From Candidatus Fermentithermobacillaceae bacterium (lineage in GTDB: Bacteria > Bacillota > Sulfobacillia > Fermentithermobacillales > DUSS01), in the NCBI GenBank assembly GCA_012842495.1, contig DUSS01000004.1:186001-250000 (forward strand): a stretch of 64,000 nucleotides of DNA, read 5' to 3'. Positions 35,723-45,013 of this stretch are shown one piece after another; position 1 is the first letter of the stretch; the number at the start of each line of letters is the position of its first letter. Position numbers and translations under genes: made by a program. A model generated the notes under the pieces. It was not told the origin of the DNA, searched no databases, and saw only the letters and a list, made by a program, of their open reading frames with translations.

Positions 35723-36161
35723 GCCTTCTCCTTTCGGCAGCCTGCCTTAAGTACCGGTCCGTAGCGCGGTAGAAGACCATCGAGTCCTCATGCTGTCTTA
35801 CTGCGAGGGAACAAAAGCTGGAAAACAACCCTGGAGTCTCTTGGTAAACCGGCTTGCCGGTCCTGGCCACCTGGAACTTTAGCAACGGGTTTGCATGATT
35901 GAGGATGATCAGGTCAACATCGGTCGACTTAATGTAGCTAATTAGCTCTCTCATGAACTCCCTTCGCTCGCGGGCGAGAGACAACAAGTCATCCGGGCGG
36001 CTCTTATCTCTCATGAGCACAGCCAGGTCTACGTCGCTTGCCTCCGTTGCCCGTCCGGTAGCTTGCGATCCAAACAGCACAGCCAGGGAAACTCCATGCT
36101 GCTTGCATAAGTCAGCAAAGACAGGGCTCTTGAGAAGGTTCAACACGTCTTTAGCGTTCAT
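35697..36161 (-). CDS. MntA-like minimal nucleotidyltransferase antitoxin
   Basis: A 154-residue polymerase-beta-type nucleotidyltransferase. The GSX10DXD motif is intact (GSQATGRATEASDVD, Gly31 to Asp45) and a third acidic site is in STDVDLIIL (Asp81/Asp83). MntA proteins AMPylate HepT and neutralise it. ATG 36161 is preceded by AAAGG. It ends inside the start of hepT, so the two are co-translated. Confidence 0.9.
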   Translation of the reverse strand: MNAKDVLNLLKSPVFADLCKQHGVSLAVLFGSQATGRATEASDVDLAVLMRDKSRPDDLLSLARERREFMRELISYIKSTDVDLIILNHANPLLKFQVARTGKPVYQETPGLFSSFCSLAVRQHEDSMVFYRATDRYLRQAAERRRRDGRHSCD

Positions 36162-36288
36162 TGTGTCCTACCTTTCTTGTAACCTTATCCTAGATTTTAC
36201 CTGCGGACGTCTCAACGGGCAATGATACTCGTTTTATTAGATCACGCCAGATCAGTGCTCGTTTCAGGTCAACCGCGCCCGGTTCGGT

Positions 36289-37281
36289 TCAAGTCCCAAG
36301 CGGCGTATCCCGCAGGAAACTATCTATCTCTTCCCTCAAGGGCATGGATGTCTGAGCACCGGGCTTGGTCACCGAAAGAGCTGCCGTTGCACTGGCAAAC
36401 CGCATGGCCTCGTCCCAGGCCTTGCCCTCGCACAGAGCCACCGCCAGACCCCCGGCGAACGCGTCCCCGGCAGCGGTGGTGTCCACAACGGGAACGGAAA
36501 AGGCGGGAAACCGCCGGAAGATCACATCACCCGAGGAGTTTCTGTACGCCGACACAGCTCCCCGCGAACCCATCTTCACGACGACCCATCGCGGACCTTT
36601 GTTCAGCAAAGCGGCCGCCGCTGTCTCGGCCTCGGGGAAATCTGAGATCTCACGGCCGGTCAGAAAAGCTGCCTCATGCTCGTTAGGGGTGATCACGTCC
36701 ACAGATGCCCAAAGGCTTTCCGGTATCTCCATCGCGGGCGCTGGATCTAGGATCACTTTAACCCCCATGGCCGACGCGGTCCTGGCGGCAATCTCTACGG
36801 TTTCCATGGGAATTTCCAGCTGAAGCATCAAGACCTTCGCCGTTCCCAGAAGCGGCCGCATGCGCTCGACATCTTCTGCGGAGCACCGCCCGTTGGCGCC
36901 AGGGATTATAATGATGGAGTTTTGACCGGCATCGTCCACCGTGATAAAAGCGGAACCGGTCTCGATCCCGGGAGTGACTTCAACCAGGCGCGCATCGACT
37001 CCAGCGTCTTTAAGGCTCCTCAACAGGATGTCTTTAAAGGCGTCATCTCCCACCCTACCGGCCATGACGACCCGCCCGCCGGCCCGGGCGGCGGCTACCG
37101 CCTGGTTTGCCCCCTTCCCTCCCGGAAAGAGCTGAAATCCCAAGCCTTTAACGGTCTCGCCCACCCTGGGGCGGACCGATGTCCTCACGACGAAGTCCAC
37201 GTTCAAACTGCCGAAGACTACTATGTCACCGCCCGCGGGCGAGCGCTCTACACCCGGCGACGCCGTATCTCGCAATGCCAT
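36289..37281 (-). CDS. rbsK: Ribokinase (PfkB family)
   Basis: A PfkB-fold sugar kinase that phosphorylates ribose with ATP. The N-terminal signature is FGSLNVDFVV and FPGGKGANQAVAAARAGG. The catalytic signature is DTTAAGDAFAGGLAVAL with the base Asp. About 330 residues from ATG 37281; the ORF track adds 45 Arg/Gly/Ala-rich codons that overlap the upstream dipeptidase gene and lack family likeness. No rbs transporter or repressor lies beside it, so its role may be nucleoside ribose salvage. Confidence 0.9.
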   Translation of the reverse strand: MALRDTASPGVERSPAGGDIVVFGSLNVDFVVRTSVRPRVGETVKGLGFQLFPGGKGANQAVAAARAGGRVVMAGRVGDDAFKDILLRSLKDAGVDARLVEVTPGIETGSAFITVDDAGQNSIIIIPGANGRCSAEDVERMRPLLGTAKVLMLQLEIPMETVEIAARTASAMGVKVILDPAPAMEIPESLWASVDVITPNEHEAAFLTGREISDFPEAETAAAALLNKGPRWVVVKMGSRGAVSAYRNSSGDVIFRRFPAFSVPVVDTTAAGDAFAGGLAVALCEGKAWDEAMRFASATAALSVTKPGAQTSMPLREEIDSFLRDTPLGT

Positions 37282-37382
37282 ACCGGGCCGCACTACCTCC
37301 GCCTCTGCCTCCTGAGTCCGGGCTCCACCTAGCGATGCCACCCTCGCGCCCGCTCCATCCGGCTCCGCTCCATCTCGCCGAG

Positions 37383-38726
37383 CTACGTACGGTGGGAAGC
37401 GGCGAGTTCGCTCCATAGTTCCGGGAGCCCTCTCCTCAACTTATCCAGCTCGTCCAGCCTGTAAAACTCGTTGGGGCTGTGGACGTTCTCGTCCGGGCTG
37501 GATGTAGCGAAAAACACCAGGTAGGAACCGAGTAGATCCAGGAAGGTGCGGGCTATCGGAAGCGTCCCGCCCAGGCGCACCTCCACCGGCTGCCTGCCGT
37601 ATAGTTTCGTAAGCACCCTCGACAGCACGGGGAGAGCCGGGTGGTCACCGGGAACTACGTAGGGCCGGGAATTGCCCGGAAACACCGTGGTTTCCACCGT
37701 CACCCCACGGGGGGCACACCGCCGGACGTGAGCCTCCAGGATACGGGCTATCTCATCGGGCTCCTGGTCCGGCACGAGCCGGCATGTGATCTTGCAGGAC
37801 GCTTTTGACGGGATGATGGTTTTCACGCCTTCGCCCTGGAAGCCGCCCCAGATGCCGCTGCAATCTAGAGTCGGCCTTGACCAAAGCCTTTCCAAGACCG
37901 TATATCCGGGTTCTCCAAAAAGTGCCGGCACTCCGACGGAAGCCCGGTACTCCTCCTCGTCGAAGGGCACCTGGGCGAAGGATTTCCGCTCGGACTCGGA
38001 AATATCCCGGACGTTATCGTAAAAGCCGTCCACCGTAATCCGCCCGTCTTCATCTTTCATGCTGGCCACGATCTGGCACAAGGCATTTACCGGATTGTTT
38101 ATCGCGCCCCCGTGACCGCCCGAATGGACGTCAGTTCGAGGGCCCTTCACGTCGATTTGAATGGCTACGAGGCCTCGCGAACCGGTGGTGAGGGAGGGTA
38201 TCTCCCTCGTGAACATGCCTCCGTCCACCGAAACCACCAGGTCGCAGGCAAACAGGTCTTTTTCTTTTACCAGAAGATCCTTGAGATTCGGGCTACCTAT
38301 TTCCTCTTCTCCTTCGAAGAGGAACTTGAGATTCACGGGAGGCCCGCCCGCTTTGACAACGTCTTCGGTAGCCAGGATCGCCCCGTAAACGCCCCCTTTG
38401 TCGTCGGCAGCACCTCTTGCGTAAACCCGGTCTTCCTTGACCACGGGTTCGAAGGGCGGCGAGTTCCATTCCTCCAGCGGGTCCGGTGGCTGCGTGTCGT
38501 AATGACCGTAAATGAGCACAGCCGGAGCATGTGGTGAACGGGAGAGCACTTGCCCGAAGACAACGGGATGACCCGCGGTCTTAAGGATGCGGACTTCGCG
38601 GACACCTGCCCGTTCCATCCGGCGGGCAAGCCACGATGCCGCTCTTTCGACGTCGGCTTTGTGCTTGGATAAAGCGCTCACACTCGGAATCGACAGGAAC
38701 TCGAGGAAATCGGAGATGTAGTCCAA
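37383..38726 (-). CDS. M20-family dipeptidase
   Basis: A 447-residue zinc peptidase of the M20 (carnosinase-like) group. Metal ligands are visible in VLIYGHYDTQP, RGAADDKGG and FLFEGEEEIGSPN (general base Glu in the EE pair), and the dimerisation domain carries VDVHSGGHGG-like sequence (DVHSGGHGGAINNPV). It cleaves dipeptides or related amides in the cytoplasm. It begins at TTG 38726 with AGGTG upstream. The ribokinase gene follows on the same strand. Confidence 0.92.
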   Translation of the reverse strand: MDYISDFLEFLSIPSVSALSKHKADVERAASWLARRMERAGVREVRILKTAGHPVVFGQVLSRSPHAPAVLIYGHYDTQPPDPLEEWNSPPFEPVVKEDRVYARGAADDKGGVYGAILATEDVVKAGGPPVNLKFLFEGEEEIGSPNLKDLLVKEKDLFACDLVVSVDGGMFTREIPSLTTGSRGLVAIQIDVKGPRTDVHSGGHGGAINNPVNALCQIVASMKDEDGRITVDGFYDNVRDISESERKSFAQVPFDEEEYRASVGVPALFGEPGYTVLERLWSRPTLDCSGIWGGFQGEGVKTIIPSKASCKITCRLVPDQEPDEIARILEAHVRRCAPRGVTVETTVFPGNSRPYVVPGDHPALPVLSRVLTKLYGRQPVEVRLGGTLPIARTFLDLLGSYLVFFATSSPDENVHSPNEFYRLDELDKLRRGLPELWSELAASHRT

Positions 38727-38858
38727 CTCGCTGCACCTGGTTCACATACCTGGCCGCTCGCTTTACCGCCGGGGCCAGGTATCTTCGGGAACCAAGGGCA
38801 CACCTCCTTTCTTATTTCGTGATTTCTTCGTAATCCAAGTAACCGGTATTCCTTTTAA

Positions 38859-40451
38859 CTAGCTGTTAGACGGCTTGCCTTGGGATTCCTCCGTCGCACG
38901 CACCCGTCTCACCCGCAATCTCCTCAGAGCGGCGCTGGTCAGCGTTTTCATCTCCTCTATCTTCAAAACGTACGCCGCGAGGAAATACACAAGAGCTCCG
39001 CCGCCCACAACGATTGCGGTGTTCCTGAGATCCGTCATGAGGGGCACACCACCGTAGTAGTACCCGGTAACCTTGGCCGTCAAGTAACAGTAAACTCCCA
39101 TCGCCCCGGAAGCTCCGAGGATCTTTGCGATCCCCAGAGCTAAAGGCCTCATCCTGAATCCGCCTATCCGTCGCCACACCATGTAAAGGCCGGCCGCCAT
39201 GAGAGCCCACTGGGCGACGCTGTTCCCCACACCCAGGCCGATGTATCCTAGGGGCTTAACGAGCAGCGTATCGATGAAAATGTTGAGAACTGAGCTTCCG
39301 ATCCCCAGGAGGACCGGCACCAAAGTTTGCTGTGTCGAATAAAACGCGACGTTGATGACCTGAACACCCGACATGCCTACTACGGCGGGCGCAAACGCCA
39401 TCAACACCGACGCGGTGAGAGCGGTATGAGCGGGAGTAAACTTCCCCCTCTCGTAAATCACCCGGATTATCGGGTTGGCCAGGAGAAGAAATCCCACCAC
39501 CGACGGAACTATGATGAATTGTACATACCGGAATCCCGATATGAACGTGGACGAGAACTCCGCCTTGTCTTCTTTGGCCCACAAGGACGAGAGGGTGGGG
39601 TAGATGACCGTGACAACAGCCGCGGTAAACAGCCCGACGGGCAGCTGCCTCACCGTATCGGTAAACCGGATGGCCGCAACCACACCTTCCGGCAGGTAAG
39701 AAGCAAGACCGCGTTCGACCAGGAGGTACAGCTGAGAGGCCAGCGTAGCAAGGGCCAACGGGCCGGCCAGCCGGAAAACCTTCCGGGTCCCCTCGTCGAG
39801 CTCAAAAGACACTCTCAACTGCGGCCGTTCCTTGATGAGCCGGATGAGCTGTATGACGACAACACCTGCATACCCGCCGACCGTTCCTACAGCCAGAGAC
39901 CACAATCCAAACGTGGGTGCAAGGAGGGCGACGGAAGCGGCGATCGCCAGGTTCTGAACGAGAAGGGAAGCGGCAGGTACCGCAAACTCCTGATAGGAAT
40001 TGAGAACAGCCTTCAGTAAAGCCCCCAGGTAGACAAGGGCGGCTGCAGGCAGAAAAATCCTTGTAAGGAACACGGTGTCATCAAACCGCTCTCCGGCGTA
40101 TCCGGGAGCTACCAGGCGCACGATGGCCGGCGCAGGACCAATCGACAACACCCCTATCGCCAGCACCGCCAGGACCGATATGGTGAACACCGAAGATGCC
40201 ATTCGCCAAGCTTTTTCCCTCTGTTCCGAGGCTAAATAGCCGGCGAAAACCGGAAGGAAAGCTACCTGCACGGTCTGGACGATCCCCGTAAGGTAGTTCG
40301 GGATAAGCATTGCCATTGCGTAGGCGTCAGTTCTCCCCGTCGCGCCGAAAAACATCGCCACCAATTGTTCGCGGAAGAAACCGACCACCTTGGCCACGAC
40401 CGTGATGACCATGACGACGAAGGCCGCTTCCGCCATCCCCTTCCTGGACAT
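38859..40451 (-). CDS. murJ: Lipid II flippase MurJ (MviN)
   Basis: A 530-residue MOP-superfamily membrane protein with about 14 hydrophobic helices. Family stretches are VAKVVGFFREQLVAMFFGAT and DAYAMAMLIPNYL at the N-terminus, and PTLSSLWA and GKFTPAHTALTASVLMAFAP in the middle. MurJ moves lipid II across the membrane for peptidoglycan synthesis; homologues can also flip other polyprenyl-linked intermediates. The MBOAT and SGNH genes just upstream suggest a surface-polymer role. Confidence 0.9.
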   Translation of the reverse strand: MSRKGMAEAAFVVMVITVVAKVVGFFREQLVAMFFGATGRTDAYAMAMLIPNYLTGIVQTVQVAFLPVFAGYLASEQREKAWRMASSVFTISVLAVLAIGVLSIGPAPAIVRLVAPGYAGERFDDTVFLTRIFLPAAALVYLGALLKAVLNSYQEFAVPAASLLVQNLAIAASVALLAPTFGLWSLAVGTVGGYAGVVVIQLIRLIKERPQLRVSFELDEGTRKVFRLAGPLALATLASQLYLLVERGLASYLPEGVVAAIRFTDTVRQLPVGLFTAAVVTVIYPTLSSLWAKEDKAEFSSTFISGFRYVQFIIVPSVVGFLLLANPIIRVIYERGKFTPAHTALTASVLMAFAPAVVGMSGVQVINVAFYSTQQTLVPVLLGIGSSVLNIFIDTLLVKPLGYIGLGVGNSVAQWALMAAGLYMVWRRIGGFRMRPLALGIAKILGASGAMGVYCYLTAKVTGYYYGGVPLMTDLRNTAIVVGGGALVYFLAAYVLKIEEMKTLTSAALRRLRVRRVRATEESQGKPSNS

Positions 40452-40636
40452 CGGTTCGACCTGGTTGCAAAGCCCGACTGTTTACGCCCGGCAAACATGG
40501 GCCCGGACCAGGTCTTCGCCTCCTTTCAGACATCTGATTTGCCCCGGCAGGCACCGCCGCGGGGCTTTGTTATCCGGTTCCCATCGCACTAGCCCCGGTC
40601 TGTATCCATACCCCGCCGGTACCTCTCTGGCCCCAC

Positions 40637-42040
40637 CTAAAACTGGAAGTAGATAAAGGCGTTCTCCTTCGGCCTTGTAAACAGGAGGATGCCGAGGATT
40701 ACGGCTGCATACACCAGCCCTTTCACCGGTGAAGGGATCCGTTCCTGCCACCACCGGAGAAGCTGCCCCCGATTCTCCAAAGCCAGGTGTTCAACCCAGT
40801 GTAAAGCGTAAAGCACCAGTATAACTGCAACGTACTCCGCGAAATGAGGCCCTACAGAGAGATCGCTGAAGCTCAGCATCTTCCCGAGTATGGGCCCGAG
40901 GGCTTTTACGTCGGTCACCCTGAAAAACACCCAGCCGACCATGGTCAGTTGAAGGTAGCCGAACACGTTAAGCGCGCGGACGAGCCCGCTGGGGCGGATC
41001 TTCCCCGCGGTCACCGTTTTCCATACCCTGTGTGCGGCACTTAAAATGCCGTGGTACAACCCCCACAGGAGAAACGTCCACGAAGCTCCGTGCCAGAGGC
41101 CGGAGATGCACATAGCAGCGATGACCGCAACGAGCCCCCGCACGTAACCCTTTCTTGAGCCTCCCATGGGGATGTACAGATAGTCTCTTACCCATGTGGA
41201 GAGCGTGATGTGCCATCTCCGCCAGAACTCCTGAGGATTCTGACTTACGTAAGGGGTGTTGAAGTTTCTGGTAAGTTCGAAGCCGAAAAGCTTTCCTACC
41301 CCCAGAGCCATATCACAGTAAGCGGAAAAATCGTAGTAAATCTGAAATCCAAAAAGATACGCGGCGACCCACACATCTACCGAGCTCATCCCAGCTCCCC
41401 TGGAAAAGAAAGCGTCCACGAAAGGTGCCAGAGTATCTGCGATGACAACCTTTTTGGCCAAACCCACAAGGAGCAGTAGGAGACCTTTTTTCGTCCTGTC
41501 CAGATCGAATTGATAGCTCTCCGTACGCTTGACCTGCGGCAGGAATACGTCCGCCCGCATGATGGGCCCGGCGATAACCTGGCCGAAGAATGAGATATAC
41601 ACCCAGAACTCGAGGAATGATCGAGCGGGCTCGATCCGGTCCTTGTACACGTCGACGATATACGAAACCAGTTGAAAGGTATAGAACGATATTCCTATGG
41701 GCAGGACGACCCGAAGGGTCCAGAATCGCTCGGGAACCGCCGCTACTTTCGATATGTTTCCGAGGACAAAGTAGTAGTACTTGAAGAAGGCCAGATTGAG
41801 GAGGTTCAACCCTACCCCTAGCACGCACCAGACTTTCCGCCACCGGGTGGCCATACCTAAGCCGGCAAGGTAGCTCACGACAGAGGCCGCGGCGAGCAAC
41901 GAGAAATCCAATACTCCCGCATACAGGTAAAAGAGGGCGTCAAATACAGCAAGCACCCACAGGCGCTTACTCCTGGTTAAGGAAAACGCCGCGAAACTCA
42001 AGACGAGGAGGATGAAAAACTCGGGCGTGTGAAAGCCCAC
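40637..42040 (-). CDS. MBOAT-family membrane O-acyltransferase (AlgI/DltB-like)
   Basis: A 467-residue polytopic protein. The catalytic histidine is His317 in CISGLWHGAS, and the second conserved site is FWRRWHITLS (His277). QIYYDFSAYCDMALG and NFNTPYVSQNP are AlgI-like. Such proteins move an acyl group across the membrane for O-acylation of polysaccharides. It starts one base after the stop of the SGNH gene, so the two form a unit analogous to AlgI plus AlgJ/AlgX. Confidence 0.92.
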   Translation of the reverse strand: MGFHTPEFFILLVLSFAAFSLTRSKRLWVLAVFDALFYLYAGVLDFSLLAAASVVSYLAGLGMATRWRKVWCVLGVGLNLLNLAFFKYYYFVLGNISKVAAVPERFWTLRVVLPIGISFYTFQLVSYIVDVYKDRIEPARSFLEFWVYISFFGQVIAGPIMRADVFLPQVKRTESYQFDLDRTKKGLLLLLVGLAKKVVIADTLAPFVDAFFSRGAGMSSVDVWVAAYLFGFQIYYDFSAYCDMALGVGKLFGFELTRNFNTPYVSQNPQEFWRRWHITLSTWVRDYLYIPMGGSRKGYVRGLVAVIAAMCISGLWHGASWTFLLWGLYHGILSAAHRVWKTVTAGKIRPSGLVRALNVFGYLQLTMVGWVFFRVTDVKALGPILGKMLSFSDLSVGPHFAEYVAVILVLYALHWVEHLALENRGQLLRWWQERIPSPVKGLVYAAVILGILLFTRPKENAFIYFQF

Positions 42041-42041
42041 G

Positions 42042-43223
42042 TCATTCCCGCCTTTCCTCTTGCCCCTGGTTTGCCGTTTCCACCCAGTCCCACAGGATCT
42101 CGGCCAATCTTTGATATCCTCCGCTGACGAGATGCAAATGGTCCGAGAAAAGTTCCTGTGGAATGGCGTCGCTCAGGTCCCTGTAATGAAACGAATAGTC
42201 CCGGGCCAATTGGCCCATGAACGCGTTAATCTCATTCAGATTCTGCTTATACCCGGGCCGGGAAACCTCTTCCTTCATCAGTTCGGAGTTAACCGGGCTC
42301 ATGAAGACGAACAGGTTTTTTCCCCGCTGGCGTTCGGCTATCTTCTTGAGAAAAAACACGTTCGGGTTTGTACCGTCGAGGACCACCGGCTCGGGGCTGA
42401 ACAGACGCTGGTATTCAGCCTGCTTCAAAAGACCGGGCAGGTAAGGTTTTTCGTACCATGGTCGTGCATCTCCCGTGGTCCTGGGAACACCTGCCTTCCG
42501 GAAGATGGCGTCTCTGATGAAGTCCCGGTATTTCAGCACCGGCACAACGGGAAAGACCCGGTACTGAAGAAACTCCTGGATTTTCTCGTTTATTTTCCGC
42601 GGCTTCTCCCCCGTCTCGGCAGCTCTTGCCTGCTCCAGGTGAAGACGGACGGCCTCGTAAGTCTCCGGATCGAGCCTCTCGAGGTCGCGGTAAAACCAGT
42701 AAACGACAGGGGGCCTCGGGTCCCGTTTTACAAAGCCTCCGTAAATCAGGTTTATAATGACGTTATCCGTGGAAATCCCCTTTTCCTCGAGCTTGAGGAG
42801 GAGGGTGTAGAAATCCCCGGCCTGAGCGGCGGGGACAGCCAGGTTGAATACGGGGGGAAGCCCCCTCTCCCGCGCGATGTCGTTCATGTACCGGGACACG
42901 GACTGCTCGGGCCCGCCCGGACCAGAGTAAGCAACAGAATCTCCCAGTATAATGAAGTATTCGGAGATACCCGCGCGATCGACAGTCTTTTTGATTAGGT
43001 CGAGCACGCAATCGATGTCGGCTGGATTATCCTTCAAGATCTCGAATTCCACCCGGTCATGATAGACGAGGTTGAGGGGCATCAGGTATTCCATGAGAAT
43101 CTGCGAAAGGAAAAAGAAAAGTAAGCAGTAGCACACCGACATAACCCGGCCCGCACGGCCCGACACCGCACGTACCGGCCCTGCACGCACCCCTGCGCCG
43201 GATAGCAACCTCTTCGTTGACAT
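42042..43223 (-). CDS. SGNH/AlgX-like membrane-anchored acyltransferase partner
   Basis: A 393-residue protein with one N-terminal membrane helix (about 28-50) and a large extracytoplasmic SGNH-type domain. The nucleophile serine is Ser96 in IILGDSVAYSG, and Asp361/His364 lie in SDHLHLVSGGY. It should transfer the acyl group delivered by the MBOAT partner onto a surface polymer. The first about 27 codons overlap the decayed vapC gene, so the true start may be ATG 43142 (MSVCYC...), though neither start has a strong ribosome binding site. Confidence 0.82.
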   Translation of the reverse strand: MSTKRLLSGAGVRAGPVRAVSGRAGRVMSVCYCLLFFFLSQILMEYLMPLNLVYHDRVEFEILKDNPADIDCVLDLIKKTVDRAGISEYFIILGDSVAYSGPGGPEQSVSRYMNDIARERGLPPVFNLAVPAAQAGDFYTLLLKLEEKGISTDNVIINLIYGGFVKRDPRPPVVYWFYRDLERLDPETYEAVRLHLEQARAAETGEKPRKINEKIQEFLQYRVFPVVPVLKYRDFIRDAIFRKAGVPRTTGDARPWYEKPYLPGLLKQAEYQRLFSPEPVVLDGTNPNVFFLKKIAERQRGKNLFVFMSPVNSELMKEEVSRPGYKQNLNEINAFMGQLARDYSFHYRDLSDAIPQELFSDHLHLVSGGYQRLAEILWDWVETANQGQEERRE

Positions 43224-43247
43224 GCCTTAATTCTAGCATTTCGTCAC

Positions 43248-43340
43248 CTAGAGCGGCCACACCGGGCGACCCGCCCCGGCTGCGCTAGGATGACACTCAT
43301 CGGAGGCGTCAAGAACTGCGAGAAATGAAGAAGTGTCCAC
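43248..43340 (-). pseudogene. Truncated/frameshifted VapC-type PIN toxin
   Basis: Not in the ORF track. Two bases after the RHH antitoxin stop, a frame opens at GTG 43340 with VDTSSFLAVLDASDECHPSA, which is the start of a VapC PIN domain including the first catalytic Asp. It stops after 30 codons. Another frame continues with ALGDEMLELRHVNEEVAIRR, plausibly the next PIN segment, before running into the SGNH gene. The remaining acidic residues are missing, so the toxin is dead. Confidence 0.7.
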
Positions 43341-43341
43341 A

Positions 43342-43593
43342 CTAGCCACGCACCGTTTCCACAAAGTACTTGTCGTGTTCGGAGGACAGGTCACCCAGTC
43401 CCGACCTGAACTTTCCCGCAACAGCAATTGCCCTGGAAATGTAGTCGTCCATTTCAGGACGCCGGTACTGGGAAATCACCCTGTCAACTGCGCGCCGGAC
43501 CATCTCAGCTAGAAATACACCCGAAGCCGCACTCATGGCTTTAAGAGCTTTAAACTGCTCTTCCGTCAGTTGAACCTGAGTCCTGATCGATAT
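43342..43593 (-). CDS. VapB-like ribbon-helix-helix antitoxin, no standard start codon
   Basis: The ORF track calls only 64 residues from an internal ATG, but the frame upstream encodes the missing RHH strand and helix (ISIRTQVQLTEEQFKALKAM), so the protein is about 83 residues. It ends FRSGLGDLSSEHDKYFVETV, typical of antitoxins paired with PIN toxins. No ATG/GTG/TTG exists upstream in frame; GGGAGGAGG is four bases before ATA 43593 and ten before ATC 43587. Either a rare start is used or the start was lost. Its partner vapC is decayed, so loss of selection is plausible. Confidence 0.6.
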   Translation of the reverse strand: MSIRTQVQLTEEQFKALKAMSAASGVFLAEMVRRAVDRVISQYRRPEMDDYISRAIAVAGKFRSGLGDLSSEHDKYFVETVRG

Positions 43594-43679
43594 AACGCCT
43601 CCTCCCTCGTGTTTGGTGTAATGCCACCAGCGTTATAGTATCATGTTACCATAAAGATAACACCTTCAATCGAAAGAAC

Positions 43680-43703
43680 GGCTCTAGGTCAATAACTGTG
43701 GGA
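43680..43703 (+). repeat. Left terminal inverted repeat of the ISL3 element
   Basis: GGCTCTAGGTCAATAACTGT plus GGGA; it includes the transposase stop codon. Pairs with 44990-45013 at about 19 of 24 positions. Confidence 0.85.
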
Positions 43704-44886
43704 TGACGCTTCGGGGGCAGCATCCAATGAAGGCCCTCTTTAGGAAACTCTGGCGGTTTCTGAAACCGAAGCCGAGCCGCTTGATCATCTTGGCCACGGT
43801 GATTTTGCCCTCTATGTACCCGTTGGTATATCGCCTGCCCTGGGCTGTGAAGTAGATGAGATTCAGAATCTCTTCGCGCCAGGACCTTATCGTATTTGCC
43901 CAAACCCGGCCCTCCGCGTTTGCGGCTGTATCGGCCGCAACCAGCCACCAGTATATCTTTTCCCTGGCTCTCTCGACGTCTCTTTCCCGCAAAATGTCTC
44001 GTAACTCTTCTTTGAGTTGATACAGTTCGTACAGAGCCGGGAATTTCCTCCGGACCACTTCCAGTTGCTGAACTTGTTTGGGGGTGAGTTTTTCCCTGGG
44101 CTTCAACAGCGGATATCGGGGAATATCCGTCTTGTAGGCCTCCTGTTCGATCTTCCGGCATTCATCCAACCTGCGGTTGGCATCCTGGACCACATGAAAC
44201 GGGTCCACGACCACTTTGGCCTGGGGAAAAACTCGCTTGACCGCCTTGCGCCACGAGTCTTTCATGTCTATCACGAACGCCTCAACTACCACTCCCGAAT
44301 CCTTCAGATACCTCAAATAACCCTCGATCGTCCGCATTAAGTCGTTATCCAGTAACGAGAGCACTCTTCTGGTAGGAGCCAGTTCCCCTGCCATGCTCAT
44401 ATAGTCGTGCCGGCTGAAAGAGAGCTCGTCCAGCGTCAGCACAACTGGTTGCCCTTGTTCGGGAAGTATATTCGGCTCAACGTACTTGAGAATCACTCGT
44501 CTCACCCGGTGTCTGTCCAGCTGCAGTAGCTCCGCCGTGGAAGTGTAGCTCATGCGCCGCGAATACTCCACCATTGTCCGGATAGCCCTATCTGTGAGCC
44601 TGGACCACGGCCGTACCCCTGCCGGGCGACACAAGAACGTCTTCCTGCACCGCGTACACCGCAAGCGCAAGGGGATCCAACTGAGATAGATCCAGTGTCC
44701 ATCCAAAAACGCGTCCAAGACCCGCCTTTTCGACACAGTCCCGTGCCTATGCAGGACCCCGTTCCCACACCGTGGGCATTCTCGGGGCGGAATCACCTTC
44801 ACCTGCAATTCGATTTCTTTCCTACCGGTACCAGCAGACTCAGATGCCGGTTGATTAAGGAGAGAACCAATGATACCTTTTTCCAT
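43684..44886 (-). CDS. ISL3-family DDE transposase
   Basis: A 400-residue transposase. The N-terminal zinc finger is seen as CPRCGNG...CTRCRKTF, followed by helix-turn-helix-like RMSYTSTAELLQLDRHRVRR. The DDE core has LTLDELSFSRHDY, VVVDPFHVVQDANRRLDECR and the late Glu in YTNGYIEGKITVAKMIKR. Full length with no frame interruption, so it is probably active. It is the only ORF of the element. Confidence 0.95.
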   Translation of the reverse strand: MEKGIIGSLLNQPASESAGTGRKEIELQVKVIPPRECPRCGNGVLHRHGTVSKRRVLDAFLDGHWIYLSWIPLRLRCTRCRKTFLCRPAGVRPWSRLTDRAIRTMVEYSRRMSYTSTAELLQLDRHRVRRVILKYVEPNILPEQGQPVVLTLDELSFSRHDYMSMAGELAPTRRVLSLLDNDLMRTIEGYLRYLKDSGVVVEAFVIDMKDSWRKAVKRVFPQAKVVVDPFHVVQDANRRLDECRKIEQEAYKTDIPRYPLLKPREKLTPKQVQQLEVVRRKFPALYELYQLKEELRDILRERDVERAREKIYWWLVAADTAANAEGRVWANTIRSWREEILNLIYFTAQGRRYTNGYIEGKITVAKMIKRLGFGFRNRQSFLKRAFIGCCPRSVIPQLLT

Positions 44887-44989
44887 GGGGGCACTCCTTT
44901 CGTGTTTTGCTTAGTCACAAACCACAATTGGACGTGCCCCCATCATTTCCTACCTCTCCTCAGTTCGACCTAGGGCTCTCACTGGGATG

Positions 44990-45013
44990 TCCCACAGTTT
45001 CTAATCTAGAACC
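44990..45013 (-). repeat. Right terminal inverted repeat of the ISL3 element
   Basis: On the minus strand GGTTCTAGATTAGAAACTGT plus GGGA; immediately followed on the plus strand by the direct repeat CGAAAGAAC. Confidence 0.85.

Larger units (their letters stand above)
43680..45013 (-). mobile_element. Intact ISL3-family insertion sequence (1334 bp)
   Basis: Bounded by imperfect terminal inverted repeats and a direct repeat, with one full-length transposase. The left end reads GGCTCTAGGTCAATAACTGT and the right end, reversed, GGTTCTAGATTAGAAACTGT; over 24 positions about 19 match. The element lies between a vapB-like gene and the ABC-F gene, close to the promoters of both. Confidence 0.9.
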
